A stretch of DNA of 64,000 nt from positions 356,001 to 420,000 of the forward strand of contig NC_011027.1 in NCBI RefSeq assembly GCF_000020505.1. Reading direction: 5' to 3'. Source of the stretch: Chlorobaculum parvum NCIB 8327 (GTDB lineage Bacteria > Bacteroidota > Chlorobiia > Chlorobiales > Chlorobiaceae). Below are positions 50,085 to 59,179 of this stretch, piece by piece. The position numbers and the translations under genes are program-made. The notes beneath the pieces were generated by a model. That model was not told where the DNA came from and made no database searches. It was given only the letters and a program-made list of their open reading frames with translations. Numbering within the stretch: position 1 is the stretch's first letter; each line of letters starts with the position of its first letter.

Positions 50085-50510
50085 GTATGTCTTATTAATT
50101 CTACACCTAACCCCTGATCTACAATACTCTTTTGCGCCATTTTTCTATATCCAAGACGAATAAACGCAGCAAAAAAAATGTTTATTTTGGCAGTCGAATC
50201 GCTGTATTGCTTTTGCGGACGCAACCGCCTGTGTATCTGACCGATCACCTCATCAAAAATCGCGATAAGCCAGCGTTCGTAACGGCAACTACTGTGTGAG
50301 CCCCATCGTTGCTGTTTTTCAATCCGGCGTTCGAGTGGCGCGAGCAGTATGAAGGTGATTGAGTGAGGCATTCGTTGAGGGGGCAAGGTAATAATGCCTT
50401 GAATTTCAGCCAACGCATGATGTAAAAGTAAGCAATTAGTAAACCTATGCCAAACAAATGATTATGGAATTTTGCCTTTAGCATCTCCTTTTTATCCTAC
50501 CTTCACAAAC
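50085..50510. other. Non-coding or decayed stretch between the island and frr
   Basis: Two overlapping minus-strand ORFs (50081-50413 and 50245-50484) are present, but neither has a ribosome-binding site, a recognisable domain or normal composition. Composition shifts from AT-rich to mixed across this stretch, so it probably holds the island boundary and worn-out DNA. Confidence 0.45.
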
Positions 50511-50541
50511 GCAAAAAGCCGGGAAATTCCCGGCTTTTGCT
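50511..50541. terminator. Terminator of frr
   Basis: GCCGGGA (50518-50524) and TCCCGGC (50528-50534) form a tight hairpin flanked by AAAAA on the left (a T-run for minus-strand frr) and TTTT on the right, so it can work in both directions. Confidence 0.85.
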
Positions 50542-50563
50542 GAATCTGTTCTGACCTCTTTTG

Positions 50564-51124
50564 TCAGACCTCCATGATCTCCTTTTCTTTCTGGGCGATC
50601 ATTTCGGTGATCTTCTTCTCATACTTGTGCACAAGATCGTCGGCCTCTTTTTTGCCGTGGTTCTTGTCGTCCTCGCTGATCGCCTTCTCCTTTTCGAGCT
50701 TGTCAAGCTCGTGGATCAGGTCGCGGCGATGGTTGCGCAGCGATACTTTGGAGTCTTCGCCGAACTTCTTGGTGAGCTTCACATACTCCTTGCGGCGCTC
50801 TTCGGTGAGCGGCGGAATGCTGATGCGCACCGTCTGGCCGTCGGCTGAGGGATTGAGTCCGAGATTGGCGTCGCGAATTGCGCGTTCGACCGCACCGACC
50901 ATTGACTTGTCCCAGACCTGAACCGAGAGGGTGTGCACGTCGAGCACGCCGACGTTGCCGACCTGCTTGAGCGGCATCTGCGAGCCATAGGCCTCGACCT
51001 TCACGCGGTCGAGCAGCGCCGTGGTGGCCTTGCCGGTTCTGATCGAAGCGATTTCATGCTGGAACGCCTCGATGGTTTTCTTCATGCGAGGCTCGATTTT
51101 CTGGATAACGTCCCTGACAGTCAT
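50564..51124 (-). CDS. frr: Ribosome recycling factor
   Basis: Splits post-termination ribosomes together with EF-G. The 186-residue protein is full length and has MKKTIEAFQHEIASIRTGKATTALLDRVKVEAYGSQMPLKQVGNVGVLDVHTL, the tip and body of the three-helix bundle, and LTEERRKEYVKLTKKFGEDSKVSLRNHRRDLIHELDKLEKEKAISEDDKNH in domain I. It lies 34 bases from rpmE on the same strand, so they may share a transcript with rpmE first. Confidence 0.97.
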   Translation of the reverse strand: MTVRDVIQKIEPRMKKTIEAFQHEIASIRTGKATTALLDRVKVEAYGSQMPLKQVGNVGVLDVHTLSVQVWDKSMVGAVERAIRDANLGLNPSADGQTVRISIPPLTEERRKEYVKLTKKFGEDSKVSLRNHRRDLIHELDKLEKEKAISEDDKNHGKKEADDLVHKYEKKITEMIAQKEKEIMEV

Positions 51125-51158
51125 GGCGGTATCGGATGAAATTTATTCGGGCAGTCGC

Positions 51159-51383
51159 TTAGTTCGCAGCGGCTTTGGGAGCGGCTTTCGCGAAGCGTTT
51201 CTTGAAGCGCTCGACGCGGCCAGCGGTATCGACGAGCACCTGCTTGCCGGTGTAGAACGGGTGGCAGCTGCTGCAAATGTCAACCTTGATGTTGTTGCGG
51301 GTGGAGCGAGTTTCGAAGCTGGTGCCGCAGTTGGCGCAGTTGACCGTAACTTTCGTATACTTTGGATGAATCTCTGGTTTCAT
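51159..51383 (-). CDS. rpmE: 50S ribosomal protein L31 (zinc-binding form)
   Basis: A 74-residue L31 with the metal-binding cysteines in NCANCG (C16, C19) and [13 protein letters not shown] (C37, C40), so it is the C+ type. The start is [15 protein letters not shown]. The alanine-rich tail [10 protein letters not shown] is normal. A C+ L31 gives a zinc reserve; no zinc-independent paralogue is seen here. Confidence 0.96.
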   Translation of the reverse strand: MKPEIHPKYTKVTVNCANCGTSFETRSTRNNIKVDICSSCHPFYTGKQVLVDTAGRVERFKKRFAKAAPKAAAN

Positions 51384-51479
51384 GATCCTTTAGGATTTCG
51401 TTGCCTTGGTGACAATAAACAATTGACCCGAAATAAAGGGATTTTTCCGCTAATAACCAAGCCGATACGGTAATTCCTC

Positions 51480-53612
51480 ATGCCCTCATCGTCAGTCCCA
51501 ATTTCATCGTTGCAGAGCATCAAGGGGGTCGGGCCGAAGCGCGCGGCAGTTCTGGCGGAGGCGGGTATCCGGTCGGTTGCCGACCTGTACGACTATTTTC
51601 CGCGCCGCTACCTCGACCGCACCGTCATCCGGCGTATTGCCCAGCTTCGCGACGGCGAGTCGGTGACGGTGGTGGGCACGGTGACCGGCACGCGGCTCGA
51701 AGGCGGGGGGCGCGGACGGGGGCGCTTCAAGGCGACCGTTAGTGACGGTTCGGGCGTGCTGGAGCTGACCTGGTTCCGGTCGGTGCACTACTTTTCAAAA
51801 AGCATCCACAGCGGCGACATGCTTGCCGTGCATGGCCGCGTGAGTTTTTTCGGGCGCACGCCGGGGATGCAGCACCCCGACTACGACCGGCTCGGCGGCA
51901 GCGGAGAAGATGGCCGCGCGGAGGGGTCGGCGGACGGCGAGCTGTACAAAACCGGCGGCATCATTCCGCTCTACCCGACAAGCGACGCCATGAAGCAAGG
52001 CGGCGTCAATTCGGGGACGCTCCGTGCGATCGTACATCGGGCGTTCCGCGACCAGCCGCCGCGCATCACAGAATATCTCACTCCTGAAATCATGGAGGCG
52101 TACGGGCTGATGCCCATCGGCGAGGCGTACCGGCAACTCCATTTTCCCGATTCCGCCGAGCTGCTCGAACGGGCGCGCTACCGCATGAAGTGGAGCGAGC
52201 TTTTTTTCGCACAGCTCTTTTTCGCCCTGCGCCGCACCGAGGAGCGCCGGAGCCTCACCTCGGCGCGATTCGAGCGCTCGGGCGACAAGACTGCCGGGCT
52301 GCACGAACGGTTGCCGTTCGAGATGACCGGCGACCAGAAACGCGCCGTCAAGGAGATTTACCACGACCTGCGCAGCGGCCACCAGATGAACCGCCTGGTG
52401 CAGGGCGACGTCGGTTCGGGCAAGACGCTCGTGGCGCAGTTCGCGATGACGCTCGCCGTGGACAACGGTTTGCAGGCGGCCTTTATGGCGCCGACCGAAA
52501 TCCTCGCCTTCCAGCACTACATCGGCCTGAAGCAGGTGCTCGAACCGCTCGGCGTGACGGTTGCGCTGCTGACCGGTCGCCAGAAGAAAAAGCTGCGCGA
52601 GGAGCAGCTTGCCCGGCTCGAAAGCGGCGAAATCGACATCGCGGTCGGCACGCACGCCATCATCGAGGCCGGGGTGCGGTTCCGGCGGCTCGGGCTGGCG
52701 ATCATCGACGAGCAGCACCGCTTCGGCGTGATGCAGCGCAAGGCGTTGCAGGACAAGGCCGAGAATCCGCACGTGCTGCTCATGACCGCCACACCGATTC
52801 CGCGCACGCTGACGATGGGCATCTACGGCGACCTCGACGTGTCGATCATCGCTGAAATGCCCGCCGGACGCCAGCCGATCCAGACGCGACTCTGCCGCGA
52901 AGATCAAAAACCGGAGCTTTATCGTCTCTTGCGGAAGCAAATTGCCGAGGGGCGGCAGGCGTACATCGTCTATCCGCTGGTCGAAGAGTCGGAGAAGATG
53001 GATCTGAAGGCGGCTACCGAGAGCTACGAGCAGCTCCGGGGCGAAGTGTTTCCGGAGTTGCGTTTGGGGCTGATCCACGGCAAGCTCCCGGCTGAGGAGA
53101 AGGAGGCGGTGATGGCGGCATTCCGCAGCGGCGAACTCGACATCCTTGTCGGCACGACCGTGATCGAGGTCGGCGTCGATGTGCCCAACGCCACGGTGAT
53201 GGTGATCGAGCACGCTGAGCGGTTCGGCATTTCGCAGCTCCATCAGCTTCGCGGGCGCGTGGGGCGCGGCACGCATCGCTCCTCGTGCTACCTCGTCTAT
53301 GCCAAAATGGCTGGCGACGCCAAGGAGCGGTTGCAGGCGATGGCTGCGACCAACGACGGATTCCGGCTCTCAGAGATCGACCTCCAGCTTCGCGGCGCAG
53401 GCAACATGCTCGGCCGCGAGCAGTCGGGCACGGCGAGCAGTCTCAGAATCGCCGACCTGATGACCGACGGCGAGATCATGCGCTCCGCGCGTGCGGCGGC
53501 GTTCGAGTTGGTCGAAAAGGATGAAACGCTTTCGCATCCCGAACACGCTCGGCTCCGCGACTACTACCACACCCACTTCCGGAAGCGCATCTCGCTCGCC
53601 GACGTGGGGTGA
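51480..53612 (+). CDS. recG: ATP-dependent DNA helicase RecG
   Basis: Remodels stalled forks and branched DNA. The 710-residue protein has an N-terminal wedge domain (SLQSIKGVGPKRAAVLAEAGIRSVADLYDYFPRRYLDRT, then the OB-fold VTVVGTVTG...VLELTWF), helicase motif I in LVQGDVGSGKTLVAQFAM, II in AIIDEQHRFGVMQR, III in LLMTATPIPRTLTM, and the C-terminal part with LIHGKLPAEEKEAVM, TTVIEVGVDVPNATVMVIEHAERFG and QLHQLRGRVGRG. Length and motif set are standard. It is divergent from rpmE. Confidence 0.98.
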   Translation: MPSSSVPISSLQSIKGVGPKRAAVLAEAGIRSVADLYDYFPRRYLDRTVIRRIAQLRDGESVTVVGTVTGTRLEGGGRGRGRFKATVSDGSGVLELTWFRSVHYFSKSIHSGDMLAVHGRVSFFGRTPGMQHPDYDRLGGSGEDGRAEGSADGELYKTGGIIPLYPTSDAMKQGGVNSGTLRAIVHRAFRDQPPRITEYLTPEIMEAYGLMPIGEAYRQLHFPDSAELLERARYRMKWSELFFAQLFFALRRTEERRSLTSARFERSGDKTAGLHERLPFEMTGDQKRAVKEIYHDLRSGHQMNRLVQGDVGSGKTLVAQFAMTLAVDNGLQAAFMAPTEILAFQHYIGLKQVLEPLGVTVALLTGRQKKKLREEQLARLESGEIDIAVGTHAIIEAGVRFRRLGLAIIDEQHRFGVMQRKALQDKAENPHVLLMTATPIPRTLTMGIYGDLDVSIIAEMPAGRQPIQTRLCREDQKPELYRLLRKQIAEGRQAYIVYPLVEESEKMDLKAATESYEQLRGEVFPELRLGLIHGKLPAEEKEAVMAAFRSGELDILVGTTVIEVGVDVPNATVMVIEHAERFGISQLHQLRGRVGRGTHRSSCYLVYAKMAGDAKERLQAMAATNDGFRLSEIDLQLRGAGNMLGREQSGTASSLRIADLMTDGEIMRSARAAAFELVEKDETLSHPEHARLRDYYHTHFRKRISLADVG

Positions 53613-53675
53613 GGTGGAGAGGGATTCTTCTCGGTCATTGAAATCGGCGACTTCGTCGGCGGTAATTGCGTTTTA

Positions 53676-53958
53676 GTAGGGGCGATCCCTTGCGGTCGCC
53701 CTGTTACGTTTTCATCAGAAACGCGGTGGCGCACCAGGGCAGGCGCAAGGCCTGCCCCTACGGGGATTATTGAATTGTCAACCGAAATTCAATTGATGTA
53801 GGGGCAACCCTCGCGGTTGCCCATTTACGGAAACATCGAACATGTGGTGGTGCACCTGGGCAGGCGCGAGGCCTGCCCCTACAAGGATTGTTCAATTTTC
53901 AATTGTCAACAGCATTTTCATTGACGTAGGGGCGATCCCTTGGGGTCGCCCTGTTGCG
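53676..53958. repeat. Alternating array of five GTAG-type REP hairpins (BIME-like)
   Basis: Three plus-oriented elements begin at 53676, 53798 and 53926 (GTAGGGGCGATCCCTTGCGG type). Two inverted ones lie between them at 53732-53761 and 53853-53882 (GGGCAGGC...GCCTGCCCCTAC). The spacing of like units is 122 and 128 bases, so a plus-minus pair has been tandemly repeated. Linkers share GAATTGTCAA-like words. The array fills the 502-base gap between recG and rsgA, which has no gene. Confidence 0.8.
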
Positions 53959-54114
53959 TTTTGCATCGGAATCATGTCGGTACACGCTGGCTACAATGCT
54001 TCCGGAATCGGCGGTGAATTGTTTATATTTCAAGCTTTGCGCTCCTGCCTCGTCGCATCCTGCCGAAGTTCGACAGTTCTGCGTAGTCGGGGATAATTCG
54101 TACCGCTTTGTTGC

Positions 54115-55050
54115 ATGAATGAAACCCTTTCCGGCGTGGTGACGCGGGTCACCGGTGCTACGTATATCGTTGAAACCGGCGATGGCCCGAAGGTCAGGTG
54201 CAGAACCGTGCCCAGCACCGTCAGCGAAAACGAGGGGTCGAACCTCGTGGCGGTCGGCGATCGGGTCGAGTTCAGGCCGAAAGCATCCGAGACCGAAATG
54301 GCGGAAGGCGTGATCGTCCGCGTCGAAGAGCGGCGTAGCGTGCTGGAGCGGCGGCGGGAGGTGCGGCGCAACCGAAGCAAGGAGAAGGAGCAGGTCATCG
54401 CGGCCAATATCGACCAGATCGTCCTGATCACTTCGTTCGATGATCCGCCGTTCAACAGCCGCCTGGTTGATCGCTACCTCGTGTTTGCCGAATCGGAGCA
54501 CCTGCCGCTGCTGATCGTGGTCAACAAGATCGATCTCGACGAGGAGGGGATGGTCGAGGAGGATCTCGAAGTCTATCGAAATCTCGACTGCAATATCTGC
54601 CTTGTCAGCGCGGAGGATGGCCGGGGCATCGAGGAGCTTCGCGAGCTGTTGCGCGACCGTTTGTCGGCTTTCAGCGGCCACTCCGGCGTGGGCAAATCGA
54701 CGCTCATCAACCTGCTCGTCGGGCGAGAGGAGCTGCGAACCGCCGAAACGAGCGGCAAGACCGGCAAGGGTGTGCACACCACCACCAGCTCGGCGATGTT
54801 CCAGCTTCCGGGAGGCGGTTATGTGATCGACACGCCGGGCATCCGCGAGTTCAACCTTGCCGGCATCACCCGCGAGAACCTGCGGTTTTACTATACCGAG
54901 TTCCTGCGCTTCATGCCGGAGTGCGCTTTCTCGTCATGCAGCCACACGGTCGAGCCGGGGTGTGCCGTGATCGCGGCAGTCGAATCGGGCCGCATCGATG
55001 CCGAACGCTACGAGAGCTACCTGGCGCTGCTCGACTCGCTCGATGAGTGA
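54115..55050 (+). CDS. rsgA: Ribosome small-subunit GTPase RsgA (YjeQ)
   Basis: A circularly permuted GTPase that checks 30S maturation. The 311-residue protein has an N-terminal OB-fold (GVVTRVTGATYIVETGDG), then G4 LLIVVNKIDLD before G1 GHSGVGKSTLINLL and G3 VIDTPGIREF, the reversed order diagnostic of the family. It ends with a zinc knuckle, ECAFSSCSHTVEPGCAV (C-x4-C-x-H-x5-C). The next gene starts about 55 bases downstream. Confidence 0.97.
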   Translation: MNETLSGVVTRVTGATYIVETGDGPKVRCRTVPSTVSENEGSNLVAVGDRVEFRPKASETEMAEGVIVRVEERRSVLERRREVRRNRSKEKEQVIAANIDQIVLITSFDDPPFNSRLVDRYLVFAESEHLPLLIVVNKIDLDEEGMVEEDLEVYRNLDCNICLVSAEDGRGIEELRELLRDRLSAFSGHSGVGKSTLINLLVGREELRTAETSGKTGKGVHTTTSSAMFQLPGGGYVIDTPGIREFNLAGITRENLRFYYTEFLRFMPECAFSSCSHTVEPGCAVIAAVESGRIDAERYESYLALLDSLDE

Positions 55051-55105
55051 GTTGCCGTCTCCTTTTATTGCATATCTATTCGGAACCCATAAAGAACGCT
55101 TAGCT

Positions 55106-56479
55106 ATGATCGTTACCATTAATCCAGCAACCGGCGAGAGGCTCGCCGAATATCCGGTGATGATTGCCGGGCAGATCGATACCGTACTTCGCCAGACCGA
55201 TAACGACGCGCGTCAGTGGCGCAACAGCAGCTTCGATGAGCGCCGCGCTTGCATGAAACGGCTTGCGGAATTGCTTCGCGAAGAGGCAGAGGAGCACGGG
55301 CGGATCATCACGCTTGAAATGGGCAAGCCGTTCTCGCAGGCGGTGGCCGAGGTGAACAAGTGCGCTTGGGTGTGCGACTATTTCGCCGATCATGCCGAGG
55401 AGTTTCTCCAGCCGGAACAGAGTGAGATCGACGGCGCGAAAGGCATCGTCGCTTTTGAGCCGCTTGGTGTCATTCTCGGCGTGATGCCGTGGAATTTCCC
55501 GTACTGGCAGGTGCTGCGCTTCGCCGCGCCGATTCTCATGGCGGGCAATGGCATCGTGGTGAAGCACGCGCCAAACGTGACCGGTTGCGCCATCGCCATC
55601 GAAAAGCTGTTCCGCGATGCGGGCTTTCCGGAGCACCTCTACCGCGCGGTGCATATCGATCTCGACGAGGTTGACCGGCTGACCGGTTTCATGATCGACC
55701 ATCCGGTCATCAAGGCGGTTTCGGTGACCGGGAGTACCGGCGCGGGCCAGGCCGTGGCGACCAAGGCGGGCAAGGCGCTGAAGCGCAGCGTGCTGGAGCT
55801 GGGCGGCAGCGATCCCTACATCGTGCTCGAAGATGCCGATCTCGCGCAGGCGGTCGATGCGTGCGTCGCCGGACGCCTCCTCAACGCGGGCCAGAGCTGT
55901 ATTGCCGCCAAGCGCTTCATCGTGCGCAAGGAGATCATCGGCGAGTTCACCAAAAAGATTGTGCAACGAATGCAGACGGCGGTGATGGGTGATCCGTTCG
56001 CCAAGAGCACGGAGGTCGGCCCCATCGCCCGCGAGGATTTGCGCGACCTCGTCCACTCACAGGTGCAGCGGAGCGTTGAGGCCGGAGCCGAGCTGCTGTG
56101 CGGTGGCCACGTGCCGAATGCGCCGGGCTGCTACTATCCGCCGACTGTGCTCTCCGGCGTCAAAGCGGGGATGCCCGCCTACTCGGAGGAGATCTTCGGC
56201 CCGGTGGCCACGATCATCGAGGTAGCCGATGACGAAGAGGCGGTCGCCGTTGCCAACGACAGCGAGTTCGGACTCGGCTCGGCGGTCTTTTCGCAGGATG
56301 CTGACCGAGCGCTCGCCATCGCCCGGCAGCTCGAAGCGGGAAGCTGTTTCATCAACTCGATGGTCAAGTCCGACCCGCGTCTGCCGTTTGGCGGCGTCAA
56401 ACAGTCGGGCTACGGGCGCGAGCTGTCGCACCACGGCATCCGCGAGTTCGTCAACATCAAGACGCTCTACCTGCCCTGA
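55106..56479 (+). CDS. NAD(P)-dependent aldehyde dehydrogenase (succinate-semialdehyde dehydrogenase type)
   Basis: Oxidises an aldehyde, most likely succinate semialdehyde, to the acid. The 457-residue ALDH has LEMGKPFSQAVAEV, GVILGVMPWNFPYWQVLRFAAPILMAGN, SVTGSTGAGQAV, the general base in LELGGSDPYIVLEDADL and the nucleophile near C265 in NAGQSCIAAKRFIV. The shortish length and VTINPATGERLAEYPV start fit the GabD/Sad group. The longer ORF starting at 54998 overlaps rsgA in another frame and was rejected. Confidence 0.92.
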   Translation: MIVTINPATGERLAEYPVMIAGQIDTVLRQTDNDARQWRNSSFDERRACMKRLAELLREEAEEHGRIITLEMGKPFSQAVAEVNKCAWVCDYFADHAEEFLQPEQSEIDGAKGIVAFEPLGVILGVMPWNFPYWQVLRFAAPILMAGNGIVVKHAPNVTGCAIAIEKLFRDAGFPEHLYRAVHIDLDEVDRLTGFMIDHPVIKAVSVTGSTGAGQAVATKAGKALKRSVLELGGSDPYIVLEDADLAQAVDACVAGRLLNAGQSCIAAKRFIVRKEIIGEFTKKIVQRMQTAVMGDPFAKSTEVGPIAREDLRDLVHSQVQRSVEAGAELLCGGHVPNAPGCYYPPTVLSGVKAGMPAYSEEIFGPVATIIEVADDEEAVAVANDSEFGLGSAVFSQDADRALAIARQLEAGSCFINSMVKSDPRLPFGGVKQSGYGRELSHHGIREFVNIKTLYLP

Positions 56480-56553
56480 GCCGCGCGTTCCGTGGGTGGG
56501 AAAAGCAGCTGATTCGCATCGAGACTGGCGAAGAGGTCGAGGCGATTGCGCCC

Positions 56554-57417
56554 GTGATCGTCTCGGCCAGCCGTGCCACCGACATCCCGGCCTTCCACGC
56601 CGACTGGTTCATGGAACGGCTTCGTGCGGGTTACGTGCAGTGGCAGAATCCCTTCAACGCGCGGCAGCGGCAGTACGTCTCGTTCCGTAAAACGAGAGCC
56701 GTAGTTTTCTGGAGCAAAAACCCCGCTCCGCTCCTGCCGCATCTCTCCGAAATCGAGGCGCTGGGCATCAACTACTACTTCCAGTTCACCCTGAACGACT
56801 ATGAAGCCGATGGTTTCGAACCGGGTGTTCCGCCGCTGAGCGAGCGAGTCGAAACCTTCCGGAAGCTCGCCAGGCGCATCGGCTCGGAACGCGTCGTCTG
56901 GCGCTTCGATCCGCTTATTTTGACGGCGAGCGTGACGCCTGAGATTTTGCTCGGCCGCATCGCCCGGTTGTTCGAAATGCTACGCGGCTTCACCCGTCGG
57001 CTGGTCATCAGCTTCGCCGACATCGAATGTTATCGGTCGGTGCATCGCCGTCTTGGGCGTTCTGGTTGCGGTGCTCGTGAGTTCACGCTTGAAGAGATGG
57101 ATGCGTTTGCCGCCCGGCTGGTTGAGCTTAACAAGAATTGGGGACTCGAACTCTCCGCCTGCGCAGAGGATAGCGAACTGGCGGGGATTGCAAACAGCCG
57201 GTGTATTGACGGTCGTCTGCTGGCGAGCTGTTTCAGCGACGACGCTGAACTGATGCATTTTCTTGGTGGCGGCACCCTCTTTCCGGGGGATGGACCGGTC
57301 AGTTCCGCGCTGAAGCATCGGGGGCAGCGCAAGGCCTGCGGCTGCATCGTCAGCAAAGACATCGGCGCGTACGGAACGTGTGCGCACGGCTGCCTCTACT
57401 GCTACGCTATGCGGTGA
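56554..57417 (+). CDS. DUF1848 family protein with a C-terminal cysteine cluster
   Basis: A 287-residue protein with IVSASRATDIPAFHADWFMERLRAGYVQWQNPF, VFWSKNPAPLLPHL, NYYFQFTLNDYE and VVWRFDPLIL, then a C-terminal KACGCIVSKDIGAYGTCAHG followed by CLYCYA. These are the hallmarks of DUF1848, whose C-terminal cysteines resemble an iron-sulfur site; function unknown. The only usable start is GTG 56554, but the frame is open far upstream and reads WEKQLIRIETGEEVEAIAP, which looks like genuine family N-terminus, so the true start may be a non-standard codon or lost. Confidence 0.8.
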   Translation: MIVSASRATDIPAFHADWFMERLRAGYVQWQNPFNARQRQYVSFRKTRAVVFWSKNPAPLLPHLSEIEALGINYYFQFTLNDYEADGFEPGVPPLSERVETFRKLARRIGSERVVWRFDPLILTASVTPEILLGRIARLFEMLRGFTRRLVISFADIECYRSVHRRLGRSGCGAREFTLEEMDAFAARLVELNKNWGLELSACAEDSELAGIANSRCIDGRLLASCFSDDAELMHFLGGGTLFPGDGPVSSALKHRGQRKACGCIVSKDIGAYGTCAHGCLYCYAMR

Positions 57418-57448
57418 CGACGGGGGTGTTGAGGTTTGACGTGGTCGT

Positions 57449-57471
57449 GTAGCGGCAATTCTGCGGTTGCC
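57449..57471 (+). repeat. Degenerate GTAG REP hairpin
   Basis: GTAGCGGCAATTCTGCGG followed by TTGCC; stem GGCAA/TTGCC. A second worn copy in reverse orientation lies near 57520-57536. Both are in the gap between the DUF1848 gene and the first HTH regulator. Confidence 0.5.
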
Positions 57472-57650
57472 CTTTTGCGGAAGCATCGGAAGCGATGGTA
57501 CATCCCGACTCGTCGGGACGCCATGCGCCCCTATGGAGGTAGCGGTTTGTTATCGGTTGGCCGGTCAGGGGAATAAAATACGGTGAAGACGCCCTCCAAC
57601 CGGGGCGACACGGAGCCGCCCGAGGTTGAAAAGCCAGGAGGACGAAAGCG

Positions 57651-58880
57651 TTAGATGGTTTCCGAAGCCAGTTCGGCAAGATAGGTCTTGATCGACTTGT
57701 GCTTGTCGAGGCCGAGCTTGCGGTGCATCCGGTAACGGATGCTCTCCATGCCTCTGGTCGAGATGCCGATCGAACGGGCGATCTCTCGCGTGTCGTAGTT
57801 GAGTTTGACCATCAGGCTCACCCGCAGCTCGCGCTGGTTGAGGTTCGGGTGCCTCTTCTGGAGCTTGGAGAGGAATTCGGAGTCGCCGACCGTCAGTTCC
57901 ATTTTCAGCCTCTTTTCGGTCAGCTCCGTCTCGATCATCTGATGGCACTGGTCGAGGATTCCCTGCTTGACCTGCGCGTCGATGTCGAGTCCCTTGATCT
58001 GGTCGCAAATGGTGTGCAGGGCGGAAGCTTTTTCGCCGATGGCGGTCGAAATCCGGGTCAGCTCCATGTCCTGTGCGGCGATTCTGGATTTCAGCGCGGC
58101 TTTTTCCTTTTCGAACCGCTCGATATCCTTTTTGCCCAGCTCCACCTGTGCGTTGAGCTGAATGATTTTCTGGGTCAGCTTTTGTTCGCTGTTCGACTTG
58201 AGCAGCACCATCTCCTGTTCATGCTCCGAGTCCCGGGCTTTCAAATCCTCCTGCATGTGATCGATCGCCTTGAAATAGGGATAAAAAGGGCTGTCGTTTG
58301 GAGGAAGATAGACCTTCTGGTTGAACATGTTGAGCCATGAAATTCTCGCGACCGTCGAGAGAAATTCATTTTTCATGAACGTCTCTTCGTCGAGCTCCTG
58401 ATCTTCCTGATTTTCCGGAGTTTTGCCCGACCGGTACTCCATGATGGTGGTCATGGCATCTTTATAGTCATCCTTGATCAGGACGGTCATGGTGTTCGGG
58501 GACAGGGCCGCGAAAGTCTCAAGGATAATCTGGCACGAAGGATCGACGTTGTAGAAAACGACCACGCCGAAATTCAGTCCCAGGTGATAGATGACATCGT
58601 TAATTCCTTCCTTGTACTGATAGGAGATGTTGCTGATGTTGTGCATGTCGTAGAGGAGATAGAGGGACGTTTTAGCTGAAAGTCCACTCTCCTCGAAAAC
58701 GGTCTGGACCAGCTCGTTACTCATCTCGGTCAGTGGCTTGGGCTGGTCCGACTCGATGTAGGCATGGATGATGTTGTCACCGATGAGGTCAAGATGCTTG
58801 ACATAATCGGTGCCGGCCGGGGTCACCTTCCAGTTGGGCTTGGAGGTAACCGGCAGATGGGAAACAGGGCAAGTTTTCAT
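57651..58880 (-). CDS. HTH transcriptional regulator, paralogue 1
   Basis: A 409-residue protein. The start MKTCPVSHLPVTSKPNW matches its neighbour's MTHCPVSGLPITEKEHW. A globular N-terminal domain (about 1-150, with LYLLYDMHNISNISYQYKEGINDVIYHLGLNFGVVVFYNV) is followed by a coiled coil (about 205-290) and a C-terminal LuxR/GerE-like HTH (LNQRELRVSLMVKLNYDTREIARSIGISTRGMESIRYRMHRKLGL, about 345-395). It is probably a DNA-binding regulator, and the N-terminal domain could be a sensor. No receiver or kinase domain is seen. The ligand is unknown. Confidence 0.75.
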   Translation of the reverse strand: MKTCPVSHLPVTSKPNWKVTPAGTDYVKHLDLIGDNIIHAYIESDQPKPLTEMSNELVQTVFEESGLSAKTSLYLLYDMHNISNISYQYKEGINDVIYHLGLNFGVVVFYNVDPSCQIILETFAALSPNTMTVLIKDDYKDAMTTIMEYRSGKTPENQEDQELDEETFMKNEFLSTVARISWLNMFNQKVYLPPNDSPFYPYFKAIDHMQEDLKARDSEHEQEMVLLKSNSEQKLTQKIIQLNAQVELGKKDIERFEKEKAALKSRIAAQDMELTRISTAIGEKASALHTICDQIKGLDIDAQVKQGILDQCHQMIETELTEKRLKMELTVGDSEFLSKLQKRHPNLNQRELRVSLMVKLNYDTREIARSIGISTRGMESIRYRMHRKLGLDKHKSIKTYLAELASETI

Positions 58881-59179
58881 AGGTGCTTCGTTCTTTTTGC
58901 GTTATACGTGGCACCTGTTCATGAAGTAATAGGCTACTGTTTTGATACAGGTGTTATCTGTATAATACCATTTTGCAGCGTATTCTTCCCAATTTCTACG
59001 TATGAATTTTCATTAGTACGCAAAAAATATCTGGAGATGCTCAGTGAATAGCCAAAATTGCTGCATTTTCGTGAATGCTTTTTGGCGAGAAATTGAGAGA
59101 TGTATGCTTGCCAAGCGTATTTTGCAACGGCAAGCGATGTGCGGTATGACGTAACGATCGGTTCCGGTTCCTGACGATT
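58881..59179. other. Intergenic region between the two HTH paralogues
   Basis: About 300 bases, AT-rich for this genome, with no ORF of interest. It contains an inverted repeat CACCTGT (58912-58918) and ACAGGTG (58947-58953), 28 bases apart, upstream of paralogue 1, which may be a regulator site. Confidence 0.4.

Noticed and set aside
50081-50484. Two overlapping minus-strand ORFs between the Dam gene and frr
   Set aside because: No ribosome-binding site, domain, signal or consistent codon use; treated as non-coding.
51795-53276. 493-codon minus-strand ORF opposite recG
   Set aside because: An antisense shadow with repetitive composition; recG motifs are complete on the plus strand.
53676-53958. 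Possible CRISPR array
   Set aside because: Units alternate orientation, are hairpins with variable stems and lack equal-length unique spacers; there are no cas genes. They are REP/BIME-like.
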